From Chamaelirium japonicum (Eukaryota > Streptophyta > Magnoliopsida > Liliales > Melanthiaceae): 64,000 bases of DNA. The notes beneath the pieces were generated by a model. It saw only the letters and a list, made by a program, of their open reading frames with translations. It did not search any database and had not been told where the DNA came from. Of the stretch, positions 1 through 11,824 are shown one piece after another; positions within the stretch are counted from its first letter, which is position 1, and the number at the start of each line of letters is the position of its first letter. The translations under genes were made by a program, and so were the position numbers. The stretch is taken from positions 1 through 64,000 of the forward strand of contig CANTAL010000140.1 in the NCBI GenBank assembly GCA_947650365.1. Direction: 5' to 3'.

Positions 1-105
1 ATCCATTCTAATTCATTCACACGATCCATTCTAATTCATTCATACAATCCATTCTATTTCTTTTGCACGAATGTATCCATTCTAATTCATTCGTATGAAT
101 GAATT
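1..105. repeat. C block ending in junction type JH
   Basis: The window opens in C orientation and turns to G orientation at 88-105 (CATTCGTATGAATGAATT). The block and its junction match 42169-42261, including the TTTCTTTTGCACG variant and the following ATTGGATCG and ATTAATG variants. These are the only two copies of JH that I see. Confidence 0.8.
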
Positions 106-170
106 AGATTGGATCGTATTAATGAATTAGAATGGATACATTCGTGCGAATGAATTAGAATGGATCGTAC

Positions 171-193
171 GAATGAATTAGAATGGATCGTAC
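171..193 (+). repeat. Exemplar of the 23-bp monomer, G orientation
   Basis: This is a clean consensus copy. It consists of GAATGAATTA, then GAATGGATCG, then TAC. The two 10-mers match at 7 of 10 positions, which suggests that the monomer arose by an internal duplication. At each monomer boundary the sequence forms the palindrome TCGTACGA, containing two CpG sites. A clean copy of the opposite orientation is at 1596-1618. Common variants are CATACG, CGTATG, CGCACG and CGTACA at the boundary, GAAATAG or GAGTAAG for GAATTAG, GAAGG for GAATG, and ATAGATTG for ATGGATCG. Confidence 0.97.
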
Positions 194-664
194 GAATGAA
201 TTAGAATGGATCGTGCGAATGAATTAGAATGGATCGTGCGAATGAATTAGAATGGATCGTACAAATGAATTAGAATGGATCGTACGAATGAATTAGAATG
301 GATCGTTCGAATGAATTAGAATAGATTGTGCGAATGAATTAGAATGGATCGTACGAATGAATTAGAAAGGATACATTCGTGCGAATGAATTAGAATGGAT
401 CGTATGAGTGTGAATGAATTAGAATGGATCGTGCGAATGAATTAGAATGGATCGTATTGATGAATTAGAATGGATCGTGCGAATGAATTAGAATGGATCG
501 TACGAATGAGTAAGAATGGATCATGCGAATGAATTAGAATGGATCATATGAATGAATTAGAATGGATCGTATGAATGAATTAGAATGGATCGTGCGAATA
601 AATTAGAATGGATCCTATGAATGAAATAGAATAGATTGTGCGAATGAATTAGAATGGATCGTAC

Positions 665-692
665 GAATGAATTAGAATGGATACATTCGTGC
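665..692 (+). repeat. Exemplar of the 28-bp monomer variant
   Basis: This copy is identical in layout to the 23-bp monomer except that ACATT is inserted after GGAT and the end reads CGTGC. In the opposite orientation it reads GCACGAATGTATCC. It is spread through the array at intervals of several monomers, usually at fixed places inside the larger modules, so it is a useful landmark for higher-order periodicity. The extra bases could be a partial duplication of the neighbouring CATTCG motif. Confidence 0.9.
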
Positions 693-1208
693 AAATGAAT
701 TAGAATGGATCGTATGAATGAATTAGAATCGATCGTACGAATGAATTAGAATGGATCATGCGAATGAATTAGAATGGATCGTGCGAATGAATTAGAATGG
801 ATCGTACGAATGAAATAGAATGGATTGTACGAATGAGATAGAATGGATCGTACGAATGAATGAGAATGGATACATTCATGCGAATGAATTAGAATGGATT
901 ATACGAATGAATTAGAATGGATTCATTCGTGCGAATGAATTAGAATGGATCGTACGAATGAGTAAGAATGGATCGTACGAATGAATTAGAATGGATTGAA
1001 TTAGAATGAATCGTACGAATGAATTAGAATGGATCGTACGAATGAATTAGAATGGATCGTACGAATGAATTAGAATGGATTGAATTAGAATGAATCGTAC
1101 GAATGAATTAGAATGAATCATACCGTACGAATGAATTAGAATGGATCATACGAAGGAATTAGAATGGATCGTACGAATGAATTAGAATGGATCGTACGAA
1201 TGAATTAG

Positions 1209-1561
1209 AATGGATCGTACGAAGGAATTAGAATGGATGGTACGAAGGAATTAGAATGGATAGTACGAATGAATTAGAATGGATACCTTCGTGCAAATGA
1301 ATTAGAATGGATCGTACGAATGAGTAAGAATGGATCGTACGAATGAAATAGAATGGATCGTATGAATGAATTAGAATGGATCGTGCGAATGAATTAGAAT
1401 GGATCATACGAATGAATTAGAATAGATTGTGCGAATGAATTAGAATGGATCGTACGAATGAATTAGAATGGATCGTACGAATGAATTAGAATGGATCGTA
1501 TGAATGAATTAGAATGGATCGTGCGAATAAATTAGAATGGATCGTACGAATGAAATAGAAT
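1209..1561 (+). repeat. G block shared with the far end of the window
   Basis: This tract, with the private variants GGATAGTACG and GGATACCTTCGTGC, is repeated at about 62134-62476 with the same monomer order, and its central part is repeated at 17606-17770. It leads directly into junction JA at 1562. The last 250 bp correspond to the G block that ends each 2,289-bp repeat unit. Confidence 0.85.
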
Positions 1562-1581
1562 GGATTCGCACGAATGTATCC
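1562..1581. repeat. Junction type JA (16 copies), G to C switch
   Basis: Sequence GGATTCGCACGAATGTATCC, or its reverse complement. It joins module M to module N. One reading is at 1562, 3920, 6209, 8498, 40578 and 62476. The other is at 14411, 16002, 21342, 24437, 34044, 44259, 50027, 56203, 60326 and 60733. It looks like two 28-bp monomers joined head to head with a few bases lost, which spoils the perfect palindrome and makes the junction directional. A remnant is at 62665-62680. Confidence 0.93.
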
Positions 1582-3087
1582 ATTCTAATTCATTCGTACG
1601 ATCCATTCTAATTCATTCGTACAATCCATTCTAATTCATTCGCACGATCCATTCGCATTCACTCAAACGATCCATTCTAATTCATTCATATGATCCATTC
1701 TAATTCATTCGCATGAATGTATCCATTCTAATTCATTCGTACGATCCATTCTAATTCATTTGTACGAATGTATCCACTCTAATTCATTCATACGATCCAT
1801 TCTAATTCATTCGCACGAATGTATCCATTCCAATTCATTCGTACGATCCATTCTAATTCATTCGCACAATCTATTCTAATTCATTCGTACGATCAATTCT
1901 AATTCATTAGCATGATCCATTCTAATTCATTCGTACGATCTATTCTATTTCATTCGTACAATCCATTCTTACTCAATCGTATGATACATTCTAATCCATT
2001 CGCACAATCTATTCTAATTCATTCGTACGATCCATTCTATTTCATTCGTACGATCCATTCTAATTCATACGATCCATTCTATTTCATTCATACGATCCAT
2101 TTTAATTCATTCGCACGATCCATTCTAATTCATTCATACAATCCATTCTAATTCATTCATACGATCCATTTTAATTCATTCGCACGATCCATTCTAATTC
2201 ATTCATACGATCTATTCTAATTCATTCGTACGATCCATTCTAATTTCTTCGTATGATCTATTCTAATTCCTTCATACGATCCATTCTAATTCCTTCGTAC
2301 GATCCATTCAAATTCATTCGCACGAATCTATCCATTCTAATTCATTCGTACGATCCATTCTAATTCATTCGCACGATCCATTCTAATTCATTAATACGAT
2401 CCAATCTAATTCATTCATACGATCTATTCTAATTCATTCGCACGAATATATCCTTTCTAATTCATTCGTACGATCCATTCTAATTCATTCGCACAATCTA
2501 TTCTAATTCATTAGTACGATCATTCTAATTCATTCGTACGATCCATTCTAATTCATTAACACGATCCAAATTCATTTATCCGTACGATCTATTCTATTTC
2601 ATTCGTACGATCCATTCTTATCGCACGATCCATTCTAATTCATTCGCACGATCCATTCTCCATTCTAATTCCTTCGTACGATCCATTCTAATTCCTTCGT
2701 ATCTATTCTAATTCACTCATACGATCCATTCTAATTCATTCATACGATCCATTCTAATTCATTCGCATGAATGTATCCATTCTAATTTATTCGTACGATC
2801 CATTCTAATTCATTCGCACAATCTATTCTAATTCATTCATACGATCCATCCTAATTCATTCGCACGAATGTATCCATTCTAATTCATTCGTAAAATCCAT
2901 TCTATTTCATTCGTACGATCCATTCTTACTCATTCGTACGATCCATTCGTATCCATTCTAATTCATTCGTACGATCTATTCTAATTCATTCGTACGATCC
3001 ATTCTAATTCATTAATACGATCCAATCTAATTCATTCATACGATCCATTCTAATTCATTCGTACGATCCATTCTAATTCATTCGCAC

Positions 3088-3106
3088 GATCCATGAATTA
3101 GAATAG
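3088..3106. repeat. Junction type JI (4 copies), C to G switch
   Basis: Sequence GATCCATGAATTAGAATAG at 3088, 5377 (GCTCC), 7666 and 9954. It is found only inside the 2.29-kb tandem repeat, so the break probably arose shortly before that repeat was amplified. M copies elsewhere run past this point into other monomers. Confidence 0.9.
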
Positions 3107-3298
3107 ATCGTACGAATGAATTAGAATGGATCATACGAATGAATTAGAATAGATCGTACGAATGAATTAGAATGGATACGAATGGATCGTACGAATGAAT
3201 TAGAATGGATCATGCTAATGAATTAGAATTGATCGTACGAATGAATTAGAATGGATCGTACGAAGGAATTAGAATGGATCGTACGAATGAATTAGAAA

Positions 3299-3319
3299 GG
3301 ATACATTCGAATTCATTCG
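3299..3319. repeat. Junction type JB (14 copies), G to C switch
   Basis: Core ATTCGAATTCATTCG or its reverse complement. One reading starts at 3299, 5588, 7877, 10211, 29388 and 54230; the other at 17274, 17838, 19977, 25864, 35746, 45922, 51713 and 59905. On its C side a monomer with CTTCGTACGATCCATATTC follows, or the equivalent on the other strand. That ATAT step is found next to JB and serves as a second marker. Confidence 0.92.
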
Positions 3320-3435
3320 TACGATCCATTCGAATTCCTTCGTACGATCCATATTCTAATTCATTCGTACGATCCATTCTAATTCATTCGCACGAATATA
3401 TCCATTCTAATTCATTCATACGATGCATTCTAATT

Positions 3436-3455
3436 CATTCGCACGGAATGGATCG
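3436..3455. repeat. Junction type JC (9 copies), C to G switch
   Basis: Sequence CATTCGCACGGAATGGATCG or its reverse complement. It is found at 3436, 5725, 8014, 10348, 37799, 38181 and 47799, and inverted at 17138 and 32023. At most copies a GATGCATTC monomer lies on the C side and a CGAACGAGTTAG monomer on the G side. Confidence 0.92.
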
Positions 3456-3919
3456 TACGAATGAATTAGAATGGATACATTCGTGTGAATGAATTCGAAT
3501 AGATCGTACGAACGAGTTAGAATGGATAAATTCGTGCGAATGAATTAGAATGGATTGTATGAATGAATTAGATTGGATCGTATAAATGAAGTAGAATGGA
3601 TCTTACGTATGAATTAGAATGGATCGTATGAATGAATTAGAATAGATTGTGCGAATGAATTAGAATGGATCGTACGAATGAGTAAGAATGGATCGTATGA
3701 ATGAATTAGAATGGATCGTATGAATGAATTAGAATGGATCGTGCGAATGAATTAGAATGGATCGTACGAATGAATTAGAATAGATTGTGCGAATGAATTA
3801 GAATGGATCGTACAAATGAATTAGAATGGATCGTACGAATGAATTAGAATGGATCGTATGAATGAATTAGAATGGATCGTGCGAATGAATTAGAATGGAT
3901 CGTACGAATGAAATAGAAT

Positions 3920-6208
3920 GGATTCGCACGAATGTATCCATTCTAGTTCATTCGTACGATCCATTCTAATTCATTCGTACAATCCATTCTAATTCATTCG
4001 CACGATCCATTCGCATTCACTCAAACGATCCATTCTAATTCATTCATATGATCCATTCTAATTCATTCGCACGAATGTATCCATTCTAATTCATTCGTAC
4101 AATCCATTCTAATTCATTTGTACGAATGTATCCACTCTAATTCATTCATACGATCCATTCTAATTCATTCGCACGAATGTATCCATTCCAATTCATTCGT
4201 ACGATCCATTCTAATTCATTCGCACAATCTATTCTAATTCATTCGTACGATCAATTCTAATTCATTAGCATGATCCATTCTAATTCATTCGTACGATCTA
4301 TTCTATTTCATTCGTACAATCCATTCTTACTCAATCGTATGATACATTCTAATCCATTCGCACAATCTATTCTAATTCATTCGTACGATCCATTCTATTT
4401 CATTCTTACGATCCATTCTAATTCATACGATCCATTCTATTTCATTCATACGATCCATTTTAATTCATTCGCACGATCCATTCTAATTTATTCATACGAT
4501 CTATTCTAATTCATTCGTACGATCCATTCTAATTTCTTCGTATGATCTATTCTAATTCCTTCATACGATCCATTCTAATTCCTTCGTACGATCCATTCAA
4601 ATTCATTCGCACGAATCTATCCATTCTAATTCATTCGTACGATCCATTCTAATTCATTCGCACGATCCATTCTAATTCATTAATACGATCCAATCTAATT
4701 CATTCATACGATCTATTCTAATTCATTCGCACGAATATATCCTTTCTAATTCATTCGTACGATCCATTCTAATTCATTCGCACAATCTATTCTAATTCAT
4801 TAGTACGATCATTCTAATTCATTCGTACGATCCATTCTAATTCATTAACACGATCCAAATTCATTTATCCGTACGATCTATTCTATTTCATTCGTACGAT
4901 CCATTCTTATCGCACGATCCATTCTAATTCATTCGCACGATCCATTCTCCATTCTAATTCCTTCGTACGATCCATTCTAATTCCTTCGTATCCATTCTAA
5001 TTCACTCATACGATCCATTCTAATTCATTCATACGATCCATTCTAATTCATTCGCATGAATGTATCCATTCTAATTTATTCGTACGATCCATTCTAATTC
5101 ATTCGCACAATCTATTCTAATTCATTCATACGATCCATCCTAATTCATTCGCACGAATGTATCCATTCTAATTCATTCGTAAAATCCATTCTATTTCATT
5201 CGTACGATCCATTCTTACTCATTCGTACGATCCATTCGTATCCATTCTAATTCATTCGTACGATCTATTCTAATTCATTCGTACGATCCATTCTAATTCA
5301 TTAATACGATCCAATCTAATTCATTCATACGATCCATTCTAATTCATTCGTACGATCCATTCTAATTCATTCGCACGCTCCATGAATTAGAATAGATCGT
5401 ACGAATGAATTAGAATGGATCGTACGAATGAATTAGAATAGATCGTACGAATGAATTAGAATGGATACGAATGGATCGTACGAATGAATTAGAATGGATC
5501 ATGCTAATGAATTAGAATTGATCGTACGAATGAATTAGAATGGATCGTACGAAGGAATTAGAATGGATCGTACGAATGAATTAGAAAGGATACATTCGAA
5601 TTCATTCGTACGATCCATTCTAATTCCTTCGTACGATCCATATTCTAATTCATTCGTACGATCCATTCTAATTCATTCGCACGAATATATCCATTCTAAT
5701 TCATTCATACGATGCATTCTAATTCATTCGCACGGAATGGATCGTACGAATGAATTAGAATGGATACATTCGTGCGAATGAATTCGAATGGATCGTACGA
5801 ACGAGTTAGAATGGATAAATTCGTGCGAATGAATTAGAATGGATTGTATGAATGAATTAGATTGGATCGTATAAATGAAGTAGAATGGATCTTACGTATG
5901 AATTAGAATGGATCGTATGAATGAATTAGAATAGATTGTGCGAATGAATTAGAATGGATCGTACGAATGAGTAAGAATGGATCGTACGAATGAATTAGAA
6001 TGGATCGTATGAATGAATTAGAATGGATCGTGCGAATGAATTAGAATGGATCGTACGAATGAATTAGAATAGATTGTGCGAATGAATTAGAATGGATCGT
6101 ACAAATGAATTAGAATGGATCGTACGAATGAATTAGAATGGATCGTATGAATGAATTAGAATGGATCGTGCGAATGAATTAGAATGGATCGTACGAATGA
6201 AATAGAAT
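3920..6208 (+). repeat. 2.29-kb higher-order repeat, copy 2 (2,289 bp)
   Basis: It has the same layout as copy 1: JA 3920-3939, M, JI 5377-5395, JB 5588-5608, JC 5725-5744. All landmarks recur in the next copy at exactly +2,289 bp. Differences from copy 3 are scattered single bases, for example CGTACAATCC against CGTACGATCC near 4100 and 6389. 2,289 is not a multiple of 23, because 28-bp and truncated monomers are part of the unit. Confidence 0.95.
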
Positions 6209-8497
6209 GGATTCGCACGAATGTATCCATTCTAATTCATTCGTACGATCCATTCTAATTCATTCGTACAATCCATTCTAATTCATTCGCACGATCCATT
6301 CGCATTCACTCAAACGATCCATTCTAATTCATTCATATGATCCATTCTAATTCATTCGCACGAATGTATCCATTCTAATTCATTCGTACGATCCATTCTA
6401 ATTCATTTGTACGAATGTATCCACTCTAATTCATTCATACGATCCATTCTAATTCATTCGCACGAATGTATCCATTCCAATTCATTCGTACGATCCATTC
6501 TAATTCATTCGCACAATCTATTCTAATTCATTCGTACGATCAATTCTAATTCATTAGCATGATCCATTCTAATTCATTCGTACGATCTATTCTATTTCAT
6601 TCGTACAATCCATTCTTACTCAATCGTATGATACATTCTAATCCATTCGCACAATCTATTCTAATTCATTCGTACGATCCATTCTATTTCATTCTTACGA
6701 TCCATTCTAATTCATACGATCCATTCTATTTCATTCATACGATCCATTTTAATTCATTCGCACGATCCATTCTAATTCATTCATACGATCTATTCTAATT
6801 CATTCGTACGATCCATTCTAATTTCTTCGTATGATCTATTCTAATTCCTTCATACGATCCATTCTAATTCCTTCGTACGATCCATTCAAATTCATTCGCA
6901 CGAATCTATCCATTCTAATTCATTCGTACGATCCATTCTAATTCATTCGCACGATCCATTCTAATTCATTAATACGATCCAATCTAATTCATTCATACGA
7001 TCTATTCTAATTCATTCGCACGAATATATCCTTTCTAATTCATTCGTACGATCCATTCTAATTCATTCGCACAATCTATTCTAATTCATTAGTACGATCA
7101 TTCTAATTCATTCGTACGATCCATTCTAATTCATTAGCACGATCCAAATTCATTTATCCGTACGATCTATTCTATTTCATTCGTACGATCCATTCTTATC
7201 GCACGATCCATTCTAATTCATTCGCACGATCCATTCTCCATTCTAATTCCTTCGTACGATCCATTCTAATTCCTTCGTATCCATTCTAATTCACTCATAC
7301 GATCCATTCTAATTCATTTATACGATCCATTCTAATTCATTCGCATGAATGTATCCATTCTAATTTATTCGTACGATCCATTCTAATTCATTCGCACAAT
7401 CTATTCTAATTCATTCATACGATCCATCCTAATTCATTCGCACGAATGTATCCATTCTAATTCATTCGTAAAATCCATTCTATTTTATTCGTACGATCCA
7501 TTCTTACTCATTCGTACGATCCATTCGTATCCATTCTAATTCATTCGTACGATCTATTCTAATTCATTCGTACGATCCATTCTAATTCATTAATACGATC
7601 CAATCTAATTCATTCATACGATCCATTCTAATTCATTCGTACGATCCATTCTAATTCATTCGCATGATCCATGAATTAGAATAGATCGTACGAATGAATT
7701 AGAATGGATCGTACGAATGAATTAGAATAGATCGTACGAATGAATTAGAATGGATACGAATGGATCGTACGAATGAATTAGAATGGATCATGCTAATGAA
7801 TTAGAATTGATCGTACGAATGAATTAGAATGGATCGTACGAAGGAATTAGAATGGATCGTACGAATGAATTAGAAAGGATACATTCGAATTCATTCGTAC
7901 GATCCATTCTAATTCCTTCGTACGATCCATATTCTAATTCATTCGTACGATCCATTCTAATTCATTCGCACGAATATATCCATTCTAATTCATTCATACG
8001 ATGCATTCTAATTCATTCGCACGGAATGGATCGTACGAATGAATTAGAATGGATACATTCGTGCGAATGAATTCGAATGGATCGTACGAACGAGTTAGAA
8101 TGGATAAATTCGTGCGAATGAATTAGAATGGATTGTATGAATGAATTAGATTGGATCGTATAAATGAAGTAGAATGGATCTTACGTATGAATTAGAATGG
8201 ATCGTATGAATGAATTAGAATAGATTGTGCGAATGAATTAGAATGGATCGTACGAATGAGTAAGAATGGATCGTACGAATGAATCAGAATGGATCGTATG
8301 AATGAATTAGAATGGATCGTGCGAATGAATTAGAATGGATCGTACGAATGAATTAGAACAGATTGTGCGAATGAATTAGAATGGATCGTACAAATGAATT
8401 AGAATGGATCGTACGAATGAATTAGAATGGATCGTATGAATGAATTAGAATGGATCGTGCGAATGAATTAGAATGGATCGTACGAATGAAATAGAAT
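6209..8497 (+). repeat. 2.29-kb higher-order repeat, copy 3 (2,289 bp)
   Basis: The landmarks are JA 6209-6228, JI 7666-7684, JB 7877-7897 and JC 8014-8033, all offset by 2,289 from copy 2. Private single-base changes include CGTACGAATGAATCAG near 8275 and GAACAGATTG near 8356. Very high identity to copies 2 and 4 implies recent tandem amplification or ongoing homogenisation. Confidence 0.95.
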
Positions 8498-10570
8498 GGA
8501 TTCGCACGAATGTATCCATTCTAATTCATTCGTACGATCCATTCTAATTCATTCGTACAATCCATTCTAATTCATTCGCACGATCCATTCGCATTCACTC
8601 AAACGATCCATTCTAATTCATTCATATGATCCATTCTAATTCATTCGCACGAATGTATCCATTCTAATTCATTCGTACGATCCATTCTAATTCATTTGTA
8701 CGAATGTATCCACTCTAATTCATTCATACGATCCATTCTAATTCATTCGCACGAATGTATCCATTCCAATTCATTCATACGATCCATTCTAATTCATTCG
8801 CACAATCTATTCTAATTCATTCGTACGATCAATTCTAATTCATTAGCATGATCCATTCTAATTCATTCGTACGATCTATTCTATTTCATTCGTACAATCC
8901 ATTCTTACTCAATCGTATGATACATTCTAATCCATTCGCACAATCTATTCTAATTCATTCGTACGATCCATTCTATTTCATTCTTACGATCCATTCTAAT
9001 TCATACGATCCATTCTATTTCATTCATACGATCCATTTTAATTCATTCGCACGATCCATTCTAATTCATTCATACGATCTATTCTAATTCATTCGTACGA
9101 TCCATTCTAATTTCTTCGTATGATCTATTCTAATTCCTTCATACGATCCATTCTAATTCCTTCGTACGATCCATTCAAATTCATTCGCACGAATCTATCC
9201 ATTCTAATTCATTCGTACGATCCATTCTAATTCATTCGCACGATCCATTCTAATTCATTAATACGATCCAATCTAATTCATTCATACGATCTATTCTAAT
9301 TCATTCGCACGAATATATCCTTTCTAATTCATTCGTACGATCCATTCTAATTCATTCGCACAATCTATTCTAATTCATTAGTACGATCATTCTAATTCAT
9401 TCGTACGATCCATTCTAATTCATTAGCACGATCCAAATTCATTTATCCGTACGATCTATTCTATTTCATTCGTACGATCCATTCTTATCGCACGATCCAT
9501 TCTAATTCATTCGCACGATCCATTCTCCATTCTAATTCCTTCGTACGATCCATTCTAATTCCTTCGTATCCATTCTAATTCACTCATATGATCCATTCTA
9601 ATTCATTCATACGATCCATTCTAATTCATTCGCATGAATGTATCCATTCTAATTTATTCGTACGATCCATTCTAATTCATTCGCACAATCTATTCTAATT
9701 CATTCATACGATCCATCCTAATTCATTCGCACGAATGTATCCATTCTAATTCATTCGTACAATCCATTCTATTTCATTCGTACGATCCATTCTTACTCAT
9801 TCGTACGATCCATTCGTATCCATTCTAATTCATTCGTACGATCTATTCTAATTCATTCGTACGATCCATTCTAATTCATTAATACGATCCAATCTAATTC
9901 ATTCATACGATCCATTCTAATTTATTCGTACGATCCATTCTAATTCATATGACGATCCATGAATTAGAATAGATCGTACGAATGAATTAGAATGGATCGT
10001 ACGAATGAATTAGAATAGATCGTACGAATGAATTAGAATGGATCGTACGAATGAATTAGAATAGATCGTACGAATGAATTAGAATGGATACGAATGGATC
10101 GTACGAATGAATTAGAATGGATCATGCTAATGAATTAGAATTGATCGTACGAATGAATTAGAATGGATCGTACGAAGGAATTAGAATGGATCGTACGAAT
10201 GAATTAGAAAGGATACATTCGAATTCATTCGTACGATCCATTCTAATTCCTTCGTACGATCCATATTCTAATTCATTCGTACGATCCATTCTAATTCATT
10301 CGCACGAATATATCCATTCTAATTCATTCATACGATGCATTCTAATTCATTCGCACGGAATGGATCGTACGAATGAATTAGAATGGATACATTCGTGCGA
10401 ATGAATTCGAATGGATCGTACGAACGAGTTAGAATGGATAAATTCGTGCGAATGAATTAGAATGGATTGTATGAATGAATTAGATTGGATCGTATAAATG
10501 AAGTAGAATGGATCTTACGTATGAATTAGAATGGATCGTATGAATGAATTAGAATAGATTGTGCGAATGA
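8498..10570 (+). repeat. 2.29-kb higher-order repeat, copy 4 (partial)
   Basis: It follows copy 3 in register to about 10570, then diverges into inverted module N sequence. JA is at 8498-8517, JI at 9954-9972, JB at 10211-10231 and JC at 10348-10367. The G block after JI carries two extra monomers (about 46 bp near 10000-10045). With a 1-bp loss at JI, the next landmarks are shifted by +2,334 instead of +2,289. The 3' end of the unit is missing, which marks the edge of the tandem run. Confidence 0.9.
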
Positions 10571-11824
10571 ATTTGAATGGATCGTACGAATGAATTAGAA
10601 TGGATACATTCGTGCGAATGAATTAGAATGGATCGTATGAATGAATTAGAATCGATCGTACGAATGAATTAGAATGGATCATGCGAATGAATTAGAATGG
10701 ATCGTGCGAATGAATTAGAATGGATCGTACGAATGAAATAGAATGGATTATACGAATGAGATAGAATGGATCGTACGAATGAATTAGAATGGATACATTC
10801 ATGCGAATGAATTTGAATGGATCATACGAATGAATTAGAATGGATTCATTCGTGCGAATGAATTAGAATGGATCGTACGAATGAGTAAGAATGGATCGTA
10901 CGAATGAATTAGAATGGATTGAATTAGAATGAATCGTATGAATGAATTAAAATGGATCGTAAGAATGAATTAGAATGGATCGTGCGAATAAATTAGAATG
11001 GATCGTACGAATGAGTAAAATGGATCGTGCGAATGAATTAGAATGGATCATATGAAAGAATTAGAATGGATTGTATGAATGAATTAGAATGGATCGTGCG
11101 AATGAATTAGAATGGATACATTCATGCGAATGAATTAGAATGGATCGTATGAATGAATTAGATTGGATCGTATGAATGAATTAGAATGGATCGTGCGAAT
11201 GAATTAGAATGGATCGTACGAATGAATTAGAATGGATCGTACGAATGAATTAGAATGGATCGTACGAATGAATTAGAATGGATCGTATGAATTAGAATGG
11301 ATCGTACGAAGGAATTAGAATGGATCGTATGAATGAATTACATTGGATCGTATTAATGAATTTGAATGGATCGTATGAATGAATTAGATTGGATCGTATG
11401 AATGAATTAGAATGGATTTTACGAATGAATTAGAATGGATCGTACGAATGAAATAGAATGGATTGTATGAATGAATTAGAATAGATCGTGCGAATGAATT
11501 AGAATGGATCGTACGAATGAATTAGAATGGATCATATGAATGAATTAGAATGGATCGTACGTATGAATTAGAATGGATCGTGCGAATGAATTAGAACGGA
11601 TCGTATGAATGATTTAGAGTAGATACATTCGTACGAAGGAATTAGAATGGATCGTACGAATGAATTAGAATGGATCATATGAATGAATTAGAATGGATCG
11701 TACGAATGAATTAGAATGGATACATTCGTGCGAATGAATTAGAATGGATTGTACGAATAAATTAGAATGGATCGTACGAATGAATTAGAATAGATTGTAC
11801 GAATGAATTAGAATGGATCGTACG
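10571..11824 (-). repeat. G block, inverted module N and derived monomers
   Basis: The first 350 bp match inverted module N (GGATTCATTCGTGCG near 10842, then the shortened GGATTGAATTAGAATGAATC near 10916). From about 10940 to 11824 it is a plain G-oriented array with many single-base variants and few 28-bp monomers. I see no long match for that part elsewhere in the window. It ends at a single-copy switch (GGATCGTACGTCTAATTC, about 11825). Confidence 0.7.

Larger units (their letters stand above)
106..1208 (-). repeat. Inverted module N (G block)
   Basis: This G block reads as the reverse complement of module N (compare 44278-45745). Landmarks are GTATGAGTGTGAATG near 398, the GGATTCATTCGTGCG form near 909, and shortened monomers with GGATTGAATTAGAATGAATC near 993 and 1079. 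The tract at 1062-1160, including TCATACCGTACG, is repeated almost exactly at 60990-61090. Confidence 0.8.
1562..3919 (+). repeat. 2.29-kb higher-order repeat, copy 1 (2,358 bp)
   Basis: The order is JA (1562-1581), C-oriented module M to about 3087, JI (3088-3106), a short G block, JB (3299-3319), a short C block, JC (3436-3455), and a G block to the next JA. It is 69 bp, exactly three monomers, longer than copies 2 and 3. The extra length lies near 2123-2191, where a short run of monomers is repeated. This copy also differs at several single bases from the other three, so it is the most diverged of the tandem set. Confidence 0.9.

Noticed and set aside
1912..2151. 79-codon stop-free stretch in module M, recurring at 4270, 6559, 8848, 13602, 40928 and 58751 and on the minus strand at 20795, 23843, 33497, 43689 and 55633
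   Set aside because: It is low-complexity translation of the satellite in rotating frames. It starts at a chance ATG from a GCATGATCC variant and ends at the TAA of a monomer. Changes between copies alter residues freely, and there is no ribosome binding site, splice signal or domain.
3313..3330. Rho-independent terminator or hairpin regulatory element at GAATTC-containing junctions
   Set aside because: Any head-to-head join of this monomer makes a hairpin. There is no T tract and no adjacent gene.
3274..3492. 72-codon stop-free stretch across JB and JC in each 2.29-kb unit (also at 5563, 7852 and 10186)
   Set aside because: It reads through three orientation blocks, so the product mixes both strands of the monomer (MDRTNELE then IHSNSF). 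Its conservation follows from copying of the whole 2.29-kb unit.
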